37,871 bases of DNA from an uncultured Lamprocystis sp. (GTDB lineage: Bacteria; Pseudomonadota; Gammaproteobacteria; Chromatiales; Chromatiaceae). Within the stretch, counting starts at the first letter, position 1, and every line of letters starts with the position of its first letter. Positions 29,377-36,497 of the stretch are shown piece by piece. The notes under the pieces were generated by a model, which was given only the letters and a program-made list of their open reading frames with translations, was not told the origin of the DNA and did not search any database. Made by a program: the position numbers and the translations under genes. The stretch lies in NCBI RefSeq assembly GCF_903933125.1, contig NZ_CAIZIZ010000205.1, forward strand, positions 1 to 37,871, given 5' to 3'.

Positions 29377-30567
29377 TCATACCCCGGCCAGCGCCTGGGT
29401 GAGATCGGCGGCCAGATCGGCACAGGTCTCCAGCCCGACCGACAACCGCACCAGGCCCTCGCTGATGCCGTGCCGGGCGCGCTCCTCCGGCGCATAGGTG
29501 GCGTGGGTCATCGAGGCCGGGTGCTGCGCCAGGGTCTCGCAGTCACCCAGGCTCACCGCCCGCGTCACCAGGTGCAAGCGGTCCATGAAGCGCACGCCGG
29601 CCTCATAGCCGCCGCGCAGTTCCAGGGCGATCATGCCGCCGGCGCGCGACATCTGACGGCGCGCCAGCTCACCCTGAGAAAAGGACGCAAGCCCCGGATA
29701 CCAGACCTGGGTCACCGCCGGGTGCGCTTCAAGCAATTCCGCAAGCGTCTGGGCCGAGTCGCAATGGCGCTCCATCCGCAGTTCCAGGGTCTTGAGCCCG
29801 CGCAGGACCAGATAGGCGTCCAGCGCCGAGATACAGGCGCCGGTCATTTCCTTGACACCAAAGAAGCGGATCTGATCGATCATCTCGCGCGTCCCGACCA
29901 CCGCCCCGGCCAGCAAATCGCCATGGCCGCCCAGATACTTGGTCGCCGAGTGCACCACCAGATCCGCCCCCAACTCCAGCGGGCGCTGCAGGCAGGGCGT
30001 GCAATAGGTGTTGTCGACGATGGTCAGTGCCCCATGCCGCCGGGCGATGGCGCTGACCGCGGCAATGTCCACCAGGCGCATGTTCGGGTTGGCGGGAGTC
30101 TCGAAAAAGACCACCCGGGTCTGCGCATCCAGCGCCGCGGCCAACTCGGCCGGCTGCGTCAGGTCGGCGAACCGCACCGCGATGCCCAGGCGCGCGAGCC
30201 CGTGTTCAAGATAGCCGAAGGTGCAGCCGTACAGGGTCTGATCCGCGACAATGGTGTCGCCCGCCTTGAGCAGGGTCCACAAGGCGGACGTGATGGCGCC
30301 CATCCCGGAGGCCGTGGCAAGCCCCGCCTCGCCCCCTTCCAGACTCGCCAGACGGGTCTCCAGCACCGTGGCCGTCGGATTGCCGACCCGGGAATAGACA
30401 TAGCCGGGCGACTCACCGCGAAAGCGCCGCTGACCCTCGGCGATGTCCGGAAAAGCGAAGGTGGAGTTGAGATAGACCGGGGGGTTCAGCGACCCCTCGT
30501 GTTCCAGCGGGTTATAGCCTTGATGGATCGCGCGGGTGGCGAAGCCCAGACTGTGTTCGTCGTTCAT
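29377..30567 (-). CDS. mdeA: Methionine gamma-lyase
   Basis: The 396-residue PLP enzyme belongs to the cystathionine gamma-synthase/lyase family. LYGCTF (Tyr113, Cys115) carries the cysteine that in methionine gamma-lyases replaces the residue found in cystathionine lyases; the PLP lysine is Lys210 in [11 protein letters not shown]; the C-terminus [30 protein letters not shown] (quoted in parts) closely follows the Pseudomonas putida enzyme. The reaction splits methionine into methanethiol, 2-oxobutyrate and ammonia. A role as O-succinylhomoserine sulfhydrylase is the main alternative. It stands alone between two palindromic repeats, and no regulator is adjacent. Confidence 0.85.
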   Translation of the reverse strand: MNDEHSLGFATRAIHQGYNPLEHEGSLNPPVYLNSTFAFPDIAEGQRRFRGESPGYVYSRVGNPTATVLETRLASLEGGEAGLATASGMGAITSALWTLLKAGDTIVADQTLYGCTFGYLEHGLARLGIAVRFADLTQPAELAAALDAQTRVVFFETPANPNMRLVDIAAVSAIARRHGALTIVDNTYCTPCLQRPLELGADLVVHSATKYLGGHGDLLAGAVVGTREMIDQIRFFGVKEMTGACISALDAYLVLRGLKTLELRMERHCDSAQTLAELLEAHPAVTQVWYPGLASFSQGELARRQMSRAGGMIALELRGGYEAGVRFMDRLHLVTRAVSLGDCETLAQHPASMTHATYAPEERARHGISEGLVRLSVGLETCADLAADLTQALAGV

Positions 30568-30623
30568 CGCTTACTCGTCGTTCGTGAAGCCGGCGCACGA
30601 GCCGCCGGTGGAGTGCGGCGAGG

Positions 30624-31892
30624 CTAAACGCAGTGGCGGACCGAGTTCAAGCCCAGACGACGAAAACCGGCTCGGCTGTAGGGTGGATAAGGCGCGCTGT
30701 TCGGTGTCAGGAACCCGGCCACGGCAGTCGCGCGCGCCGCATCCACCGAGGGTCGCGGGATGCCGCCCGGACTTGGCATTGCGGCTGCCCCACCCTCGCG
30801 CTTGACCGGCGCGCCGTGCGGCGGCTGCTTGGGCAGTGCGGTGTCGGCCTCGGGCTCGTGCGGAAGAGCCGGTTCAGTGTCCCGCCCTGCCCCGGCCTCG
30901 ATCGAAGACGGCAGATCCAGGCCCGCCGCTCCAGAAGCTTTGGGGTCGGGCGCGCTGTCCTGGGTGCTCCTGGTCCAGAAGAAATAAAAACCGGGCAAGG
31001 CCGCCAGGACGCCCAGCAGGATGACGGCGATCAACCGCCGGCGCCACCACGCAGACCGGGCGCCCGCGCCCGGCCCCCGCTCGCCGGGCGCACATTCCGG
31101 AGGAGGCGCGTCAGCCCCCAGTCCCAGCAGGGCCGCGGTGGCATTGTCCTGGTCGGGCCGGGCCGCGGCTTGCACGGCCTGGATCAGCGCCTGCGCCGCG
31201 ACCTGCGGGTCTTGCCGGACCAGGGTCTTCAGTTCAGTCTCGGGCACGACGCCGTAGACCCCGTCGCTCAACACCAGAAGCCGGTCGCCGGGAGCCAGGT
31301 GCACCGGGTGCAGGTTGCGGTCGATCTCCGGGATGCGCGCCAGCCCCAGAAAGCTCGCCAGCGCCTGACGATCCGGGTCCGCGGCGGCCGCCTCGGGACT
31401 CAACAGGCCCTCCGCCACTTGGCGCAAAAGCTGATTGGCGTAGGTATGGTCGTCCGTGCACCGGGTCAGGGTGTCGTCGGCCGCCCGATAGTGATAGAGA
31501 CGGCTGTCGCCCACCCCGACCCAGTGCAGTTGCGCCCCGCACACGACCACCGCCACCAGGGTGGTGCCGACCTGCCCCTCGCCCTCGCGGGCGCAGGCCA
31601 GGTCGTAGACTGCCTGATTGGCGGCTTGCAGCGCCCGCTCCAGTGCCGCGGGGATGGGCTCGTCCGGGCGCTTCGCCGCATAGGCCGCCATCATCCGCTC
31701 CACCGCGAGCCGGCTCGCCTGACGCCCGCCGCTCAGGCCGCCCATGCCGTCGGCCAGCACCAGCAGCACGCCCCCGTGGGCACGCAGGGCGGGATGGTCG
31801 AAGCCCAGGAAACCAAAGGCATCCTGCTGCTCGTCGCGGGCACCCTGCCATTGCGCATTTCCGGGTTGAATCTCCATGGCGGCCTCGGTCAC
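30624..31892 (-). CDS. PP2C-family serine/threonine phosphatase with membrane anchor
   Basis: The 422-residue product has a cytoplasmic PP2C domain (about 10-258) with the metal-binding motifs RDEQQD (19-24), LADGMGG (46-52), GVGDSRLY (126-133), LSDGV (208-212) and QDNATA (248-253). One membrane helix follows (about 286-306), then a periplasmic Pro/Ala-rich tail. Residues about 377-410 are encoded by a copy of the palindromic repeat. The GTG at 31892 overlaps the stop of the vWA-FHA gene (GTGA); an ATG five codons later is possible. PP2C enzymes of this type reverse Ser/Thr phosphorylation by Hanks-type kinases, two of which lie upstream. Confidence 0.93.
   Translation of the reverse strand: MTEAAMEIQPGNAQWQGARDEQQDAFGFLGFDHPALRAHGGVLLVLADGMGGLSGGRQASRLAVERMMAAYAAKRPDEPIPAALERALQAANQAVYDLACAREGEGQVGTTLVAVVVCGAQLHWVGVGDSRLYHYRAADDTLTRCTDDHTYANQLLRQVAEGLLSPEAAAADPDRQALASFLGLARIPEIDRNLHPVHLAPGDRLLVLSDGVYGVVPETELKTLVRQDPQVAAQALIQAVQAAARPDQDNATAALLGLGADAPPPECAPGERGPGAGARSAWWRRRLIAVILLGVLAALPGFYFFWTRSTQDSAPDPKASGAAGLDLPSSIEAGAGRDTEPALPHEPEADTALPKQPPHGAPVKREGGAAAMPSPGGIPRPSVDAARATAVAGFLTPNSAPYPPYSRAGFRRLGLNSVRHCV
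30663..30764. repeat. Palindromic repeat, half element (copy R2)
   Basis: These 102 bases match the reverse complement of 29134-29234 with about a dozen differences, including GCTGTAGGGTGGATAAG and GCGCGCGCCGCATCCACC. Unlike R1 the second arm is missing. It lies inside the 3' coding end of the PP2C gene and keeps that reading frame open. Confidence 0.8.
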
Positions 31893-33496
31893 AGGGCGAT
31901 GCGCAACTCGGTCCGGCCGATGCCGATCACATCGCCGTCGCGCAGTGGATGGGTAGTCTGGATGGCGATCCCGTTGAGTCGGGTGCCGTTGGTCGAGCCC
32001 CGATCACGCAGCACCAGGCAGCCATTGTCCAGCGCCTCGATCTCCGCGTGTTGCGCGGAGACCTCGGCGTCATCGGCGAGGATCAGGTCACAACCGGGGA
32101 TGCGCCCGAACAGCGCACTGGGGGCCGCGGTCAGCACCACCTGCTGACCGCGCCGCCGGCCGGTCATGAAGGTCGCCGTCACGGTCGCCCGCGACACCGA
32201 CGGTGCCGCGCCCCCGCTCCCGGCGGCAGTGACGACAGGCACGGTGGGGACCGGGGCGGGGTCTTCCAACGCCAGGGGCTCAGGCGCGGGGCTCTCGCGC
32301 AGTGCCCCGGAGACGGCCGGGTCGCGCCGTCGGCGGAACAAAAAGACCACCATCAGCGCCCCGATCAGGCCAGTACCACCGGCGAGCCAGGCCCAGGGAG
32401 CTGCGGCACGCGCGGCCGGCACAGCCTCGGCGGGAATCGGCACCGGCGGCGCGGCCTCCGGGCTCGGCCCCGCATCGGCGGCGGGCGCCGCCGACCCGCT
32501 CGGGTCCGGCACTGCCGTGCCGGGCTCGGCCGGAGGCGGCGCGGCGGCTGAAGCCTCGGGCATCAGGCGCAGGTCGGTCCCCGCGGTCAACGTGACCCCG
32601 GCGTCGTGCAGGTCGATCTGGAGCCGATAGCGGTTGCCGTCCAGCGGACAGTCCGCACACTGGACCTGGACCCGATAGACCTCCGCGATGCGCGTCCGCA
32701 TGGCCGCGAAGGCCGCGCTCGGGTCGTCCCGGCCGCCGTCGACGAAGACCCCGCCGGAGCGGCGGGCGAAGCGGCCCAGGGCATCGAGGCCGGCCTCGCG
32801 GCGGGCGCGGTCACGGAGGCTGCTGAACCCGACCGCATAGATCGGCACCGGACCCTCGGCGAGCATCGCGTAGACCTCCTCGGCGCTGATCCCGCCGGGG
32901 GCGTCGTCGACGCCGTCGGTGAGGGTGACGATGACACGCCGCTCCGGCAAGTCCGCCGCCCGCCGCCGCCCGAGATCGATCGCCCGCGCGAGTGCCTGGT
33001 GCAGGGCCGTATGGCCATCGGTCGGCGCCAGCTCGGCGATGGCGGCCAGCAATGCCGCGGTATCGGCGGTCGGTTCAACCAGCACCTGGACCCGGTCACC
33101 AAAACCGATCAGCGCCGCCCGATCCCCGGCCCCAAGCGCCCCCACCCAGTCGGTCAGCGCCTGCCGGATGCGGGCGAACCGCGGCGCGGACAGCGAGCGC
33201 GAGCGATCCACCAGAAACAGGTACAACACCCCGGTCGGCGCCGCGGCGAAGGGCGTCACGCTGGACACCGTCGCCGGATGCCCGCCGACCGTGGCATGGA
33301 GTTGCCCGGCGGTGACCCCGGCCACCGCCGCTCCCGCCTCGTCGCGGACCTCGAGATAGACGCCGATCTCCCGCCCCACGGCCACTGCCTGGGAGATCTG
33401 CAGGCTGGCCGGCGGCCCGGCCGCCGCGGTCTGGGCAAGTACCACCGCGAGTAAGAGCACGCAGCCAGTCAGGAACAAAGATCGGGCGGCTGACAT
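31889..33496 (-). CDS. Membrane protein with von Willebrand A and FHA domains
   Basis: The 535-residue product has a signal peptide (MSAARSLFLTGCVLLLAVVLA, cleavage near residue 26), a periplasmic vWA domain with a MIDAS metal site (DRSRS at 97-101, TDG near 193), a Pro/Ala-rich linker, a membrane helix (about 368-387), and a cytoplasmic FHA domain from about 455 to the end (FGRIPGCDLILADDAEVSAQH and RGSTNGTRLNG motifs, in parts). FHA domains bind phosphothreonine. The ATG at 33496 is chosen since GGAG lies 10 bases upstream and the signal peptide then starts properly; an ATG 21 bases earlier lacks a ribosome-binding site. It is coupled to the PP2C gene. Confidence 0.9.
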   Translation of the reverse strand: MSAARSLFLTGCVLLLAVVLAQTAAAGPPASLQISQAVAVGREIGVYLEVRDEAGAAVAGVTAGQLHATVGGHPATVSSVTPFAAAPTGVLYLFLVDRSRSLSAPRFARIRQALTDWVGALGAGDRAALIGFGDRVQVLVEPTADTAALLAAIAELAPTDGHTALHQALARAIDLGRRRAADLPERRVIVTLTDGVDDAPGGISAEEVYAMLAEGPVPIYAVGFSSLRDRARREAGLDALGRFARRSGGVFVDGGRDDPSAAFAAMRTRIAEVYRVQVQCADCPLDGNRYRLQIDLHDAGVTLTAGTDLRLMPEASAAAPPPAEPGTAVPDPSGSAAPAADAGPSPEAAPPVPIPAEAVPAARAAAPWAWLAGGTGLIGALMVVFLFRRRRDPAVSGALRESPAPEPLALEDPAPVPTVPVVTAAGSGGAAPSVSRATVTATFMTGRRRGQQVVLTAAPSALFGRIPGCDLILADDAEVSAQHAEIEALDNGCLVLRDRGSTNGTRLNGIAIQTTHPLRDGDVIGIGRTELRIAL

Positions 33497-33535
33497 TTGG
33501 GGTTTTCTCCGTGGCATCGCGTCAAGAGACGCTGC

Positions 33536-33871
33536 CTACAGCGCCAGGTGCAAACGGATCGCCGCGTCGACTTCCCGCAGTTTGTCCCCGGCGAGTCGGC
33601 CCAGCGCCGTGCCGGTGATGCGCTCCTTCGCGATGGTGTGGATCTGCTGAGCCTGGGCTTTGGAATCCTTGGGCAGACCGGAGTCCGCCCGCGACAGCGC
33701 CACCTCGAAGGGGTAGACCCGGGTCAGGTTGGACGTGATGGGCAAGACCGTGACGGTGCTCGCCGCGCGATTATTGGCGTCGTTACTCACGATCAGCACC
33801 GGGCGGCGTTTATTGATCTCGGAGCCCACCGTGGGGCTGAGATCGGCATAGAGGATCTCACCACGCTTCAT
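33536..33871 (-). CDS. MazF/PemK-family toxin (mRNA interferase)
   Basis: The 111-residue product has the MazF signature: KRGEILYADLSPTVGSEINKRRPVLIVS (in parts; the Arg of RRP is catalytic in the family), TVTVLPITSN near 40, and a C-terminal QIHTIAKERI block near 75. Family members cut single-stranded RNA at short motifs. It overlaps its antitoxin gene by 14 bases. The vWA-FHA gene follows 39 bases later on the same strand, so this module may be read through into the signalling genes. Confidence 0.92.
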   Translation of the reverse strand: MKRGEILYADLSPTVGSEINKRRPVLIVSNDANNRAASTVTVLPITSNLTRVYPFEVALSRADSGLPKDSKAQAQQIHTIAKERITGTALGRLAGDKLREVDAAIRLHLAL

Positions 33872-34082
33872 GGGTCAGTCCGTCGCCGGCCGTCGCGTCC
33901 CAGTCCGCGGCATCGGCGGCGGACGCCTCCCGGTAGGCCGACTCCAGGTCATCTTCGCGCAGCCGACGCAAGGCCCGCTCGATGACTTGGGAGCGGCTCT
34001 TGATCGCATGGGCGGCGCGATAGGCATCGATCACCCCCATCGCCTCGGGGGTGAGTGAAATGGATAGCTTCTCGGTGCTCAC
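33858..34082 (-). CDS. Ribbon-helix-helix antitoxin of the MazF-type toxin
   Basis: The 74-residue product has an N-terminal ribbon-helix-helix domain (STEKLSISLTPEAMGVIDAY, then SRSQVIERALRRL at about 29-41) for DNA binding and an acidic C-terminus (DAADWDATAGDGLTHEAW) that would wrap the toxin. The start is GTG at 34082 with GGAG 8 bases upstream. Operon with mazF, overlap 14 bases. Autoregulation is expected from the family but no operator could be defined. Confidence 0.88.
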   Translation of the reverse strand: MSTEKLSISLTPEAMGVIDAYRAAHAIKSRSQVIERALRRLREDDLESAYREASAADAADWDATAGDGLTHEAW

Positions 34083-34154
34083 AGGCTTTTCTCCAAATAT
34101 TGCTACTCACGATGCTACCGTTACTGCTACCTCGCTGCAACAACAGCCAGGTCG

Positions 34155-34307
34155 GGTGGACAAGCGCAGCGCAGTCCACCGACCACCGCGCGGGGCTCGG
34201 TGGACTTCGCTCTCGCTCGTCCAACCTACGGCCGTCAGCGCGCGGCGGGCCTTATCGGGCATCGCGGATGCCAAGAAAATCGCGACCAAGGGGGCTATGC
34301 CCCCTGG
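34155..34307. repeat. Palindromic repeat cluster downstream of kinase A (copy R3)
   Basis: GGTGGAC/GTCCACC (34155-34161 and 34174-34180) encloses AAGCGCAGCGCA, a GGTGGA...TCCACC palindrome like that of R1. A second, weaker copy starts at 34195. Bases 34219-34307 are homologous to 36380-36469 downstream of kinase B, ending in a hairpin GGGGGC-TAT-GCCCCC (34290-34304) just after ATCGCGACC. It fills most of the 271-base gap between the kinase and mazE. Confidence 0.7.
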
Positions 34308-34353
34308 CCCCCAAGAGCCCCATGAACCGCCCAAAAGGCAAAGGAGAAAAGGA

Positions 34354-36294
34354 TCAGGGGGTAAGCGTCCTGGCCACGCGGAAACCGAGGTCGTGGCCCC
34401 GGACGAAGGTGTTGACCGAGCTGCGGTTGGCAGAGCGCAGGTTCCTGGGGCTGAAGTACCAAGACCCGCCGCGGAGCACGCGCAGCCCACGTTTAAAGCA
34501 AAAATCACGCCATTCCGATCCGTCCTTGGGTGCAAGGGTGTAGCTGTCGTGATAACAGTCCTGCACCAACTCCCAGACGTTGCCGTGCATGTCAGAGAGA
34601 CCCCAGCGGTTCGCGGCGTAGCTGCCGACGGACTGGGTCTTTTTCAGCCAGACCCCATACGCGCCGCAGCCGGCATAGTCATCGTTGGCGTCATAGTTGG
34701 CCTGTGCGGTCGTGATGCAGTTGCCGGTATTGAACGCCGTGGTGGTGCCGGCGCGGGCGGCGTATTCCCATTCGGCCTCGCTCGGCAGCCGGTAGGCTGT
34801 ACCGGTTTGGGCACTGAGCCATTTGACATATTCTTGGGCGTCGTCCCAGGAGACGTTGATGACCGGCCGGGTGCCGCGGCCCCAGCCTTCGTCGTCCGGC
34901 CGGTGCGTACAGCCGCCGAGGGTGACGCAGGCATCCCATTGGTCGAAGGTGACCTCATACTTGCCGAGTTCAAAGGCCGGCACCTCAACCTGGTGCTGCG
35001 AGCCTTCGTTATCCTCCCGCTCCGCTTCGCCCGGTGGCGAGCCCATCAGGAATCGACCGGCCGGGATGCGGACCAGCTCGGACTCGACGCGCCGCACCTG
35101 CTCGGCCGCTGCCGCCCGCTCCTGTTCCGCGCGCTCCTTTGCGTCCTGATGATTCACCCAGAGCCTAAGACCGATCAATACGGCCATTATCGCAAACAGC
35201 GCGGCAGCACCGACCCAGGGCGCAGGCTTCCACCCGGGTTCGGGCGGTGGCGGTGGTGGTGGCGGCCGAGGCGCTGGCGGCAGCGCTGGCGCTGGCGCTG
35301 GCGCTGGCGGCACCTTGCCCCCAGCCAATGCCTCCTGCAACTCAACCACGCTCTGCGGCCGCTCGCCGGCCGCCATCGCCAGCGCCCGGTCGAGCGCGGC
35401 ACTGACCGTGGCGCTGACACCGAACCGCGCGGCCGGCGGGAGGGGTTCGCCCTGAGTCCGGTCATGGGCATCCGGCGGCGCGCTGCCGGTGAGCATCCGG
35501 TACAGCACCGCGGCGGCCGCGTAGATATCGGTCCAGGGGCCTTGATGGCCGCGGCGGCTGTATTGCTCCAGCGGGGCATAGCCCTCGGTCAGCAACACCG
35601 AGAGCGAACGGCTGCGCTCGCCGGCAACCTGGCGGGCGGCGCCGAAGTCGATCAGCACCGGGCGGGCGTTGCCGCCGCGGGTGGCGGCGAGATAGATGTT
35701 CTGCGGTTTGATGTCGCGGTGCAGCAAGCCCTCGGCATGAACCGCGCGCAGGCCGTCCAGGATCTGCTGCATCAGAGCGAGCGCCGTGGCCTCGGGCAGA
35801 CGGCTGCCCGGTTGGCGGTCCAGGTGCTCGGCGAGCGTCAGCCCTGGGTAATACTCCATCACCAGATAGGCGGTGCCGTGGGCGGCGAGGACCTGGTGGA
35901 TGCGCACGATGTTGGGATGGTCGAGCCGGGCCAGGGTGCGGGCCTCGGCCTGGAACTGCTCCAGGCCGTACCGGAAGCCCTGCGCATCGTCGGTCGAGTC
36001 GGGGGTGACCGTGGTGCGGTCGGCGTCGCGCCCGGCAATGTCGCGCGGGAAGTATTCCTTGATCGCAACCCGCCGGTGCAGTCCCAGATCCCAGCCGAGA
36101 TAGGTGATGCCGAAACCGCCGGGCTTGCCGAGCACCCGGCCGACGAGGAACTGGCCGTGCAGCAGGGTGCGCGGTGCCAGGGTCTTGGCCGGGCGCGGCG
36201 CCTGCGCGTCGAAGCCGCAGTGCGGGCACGGATTGCCCCCGCCGGTCTCCTTGAAGCAACCGGGACAGAGGGTTGCCGGGTTCGGGGTCGTCAT
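34354..36294 (-). CDS. Ser/Thr kinase-transmembrane-FGE-like sensor protein (kinase A)
   Basis: The 646-residue product has an N-terminal zinc ribbon (CPGC at 10-13, CPHC at 23-26), a Hanks-type kinase domain (about 45-325: glycine loop GKPGGFG, Lys79, HRD 192-194, DFG 216-218), a Pro/Ala linker partly coded by four GCTGGC repeats, a membrane helix (361-380), and a periplasmic FGE/SUMF1-like domain (about 407-646: RIPAGRFLMGS, NVSWDDAQEYVKWLS, YRLPSEAEWEYAARAG, WGLSDMHGNVWE, RVLRGGSW, GFRVART). The catalytic cysteine pair of true FGE is missing from the last part, where other residues stand, so it should bind rather than modify. Codons 613-635 look hypervariable. No strong ribosome-binding site. 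Confidence 0.92.
   Translation of the reverse strand: MTTPNPATLCPGCFKETGGGNPCPHCGFDAQAPRPAKTLAPRTLLHGQFLVGRVLGKPGGFGITYLGWDLGLHRRVAIKEYFPRDIAGRDADRTTVTPDSTDDAQGFRYGLEQFQAEARTLARLDHPNIVRIHQVLAAHGTAYLVMEYYPGLTLAEHLDRQPGSRLPEATALALMQQILDGLRAVHAEGLLHRDIKPQNIYLAATRGGNARPVLIDFGAARQVAGERSRSLSVLLTEGYAPLEQYSRRGHQGPWTDIYAAAAVLYRMLTGSAPPDAHDRTQGEPLPPAARFGVSATVSAALDRALAMAAGERPQSVVELQEALAGGKVPPAPAPAPALPPAPRPPPPPPPPEPGWKPAPWVGAAALFAIMAVLIGLRLWVNHQDAKERAEQERAAAAEQVRRVESELVRIPAGRFLMGSPPGEAEREDNEGSQHQVEVPAFELGKYEVTFDQWDACVTLGGCTHRPDDEGWGRGTRPVINVSWDDAQEYVKWLSAQTGTAYRLPSEAEWEYAARAGTTTAFNTGNCITTAQANYDANDDYAGCGAYGVWLKKTQSVGSYAANRWGLSDMHGNVWELVQDCYHDSYTLAPKDGSEWRDFCFKRGLRVLRGGSWYFSPRNLRSANRSSVNTFVRGHDLGFRVARTLTP
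34381..34458 (-). other. Candidate DGR variable region of kinase A
   Basis: Codons 613-638 of kinase A. Eleven of the 13 codons that differ from kinase B end in C here (TAC, TTC, AGC, AAC, AGC, GTC, AAC, TTC, GTC, GGC, GAC) and the other two end in G (AGG, TCG), the NNC/NNG pattern that adenine-directed mutagenesis of AAC and AAG codons gives. Conserved LRSANR and GFRVART flank or interrupt them. Confidence 0.55.
35336..35534 (-). repeat. Near-identical kinase segment, copy in kinase A
   Basis: These 199 bases (C-lobe of the kinase domain) differ from 37588-37786 at only five positions (35402-37786 comparison made by eye), about 97.5% identity, with no gap. The FGE halves of the two genes are far more divergent. 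Confidence 0.85.
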
Positions 36295-36360
36295 GCCGCG
36301 GTCACTCGTGGTGCATTGGTTTGCGTCAATTTGTCATTACGGGGATCGGACGCGGCGGAT

Positions 36361-36469
36361 GGTGGACTGCGCTACGCTTGTCCACCCTATGGCCGTCAGC
36401 GCGCAGCAGGCCTCATCGCGCATCGCGGGGCCAAAAAAATCGCGACCAGGGGGCTTGAGACCCCCCTGG
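36361..36469. repeat. Palindromic repeat cluster downstream of kinase B (copy R4)
   Basis: GGTGGAC (36361-36367) and GTCCACC (36380-36386) enclose TGCGCTACGCTT; 36380-36469 is homologous to 34219-34307. It ends with an 8-bp perfect stem CCAGGGGG/CCCCCTGG (36446-36453, 36462-36469) that on the minus strand is followed by TCGCGA and a T7 run, so it may also end transcription of kinase B. It lies in the 203-base gap between the two kinases. Confidence 0.7.
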
Positions 36470-36497
36470 ACCCCCCAGGAGGTGAAGGGGTAAAGGA

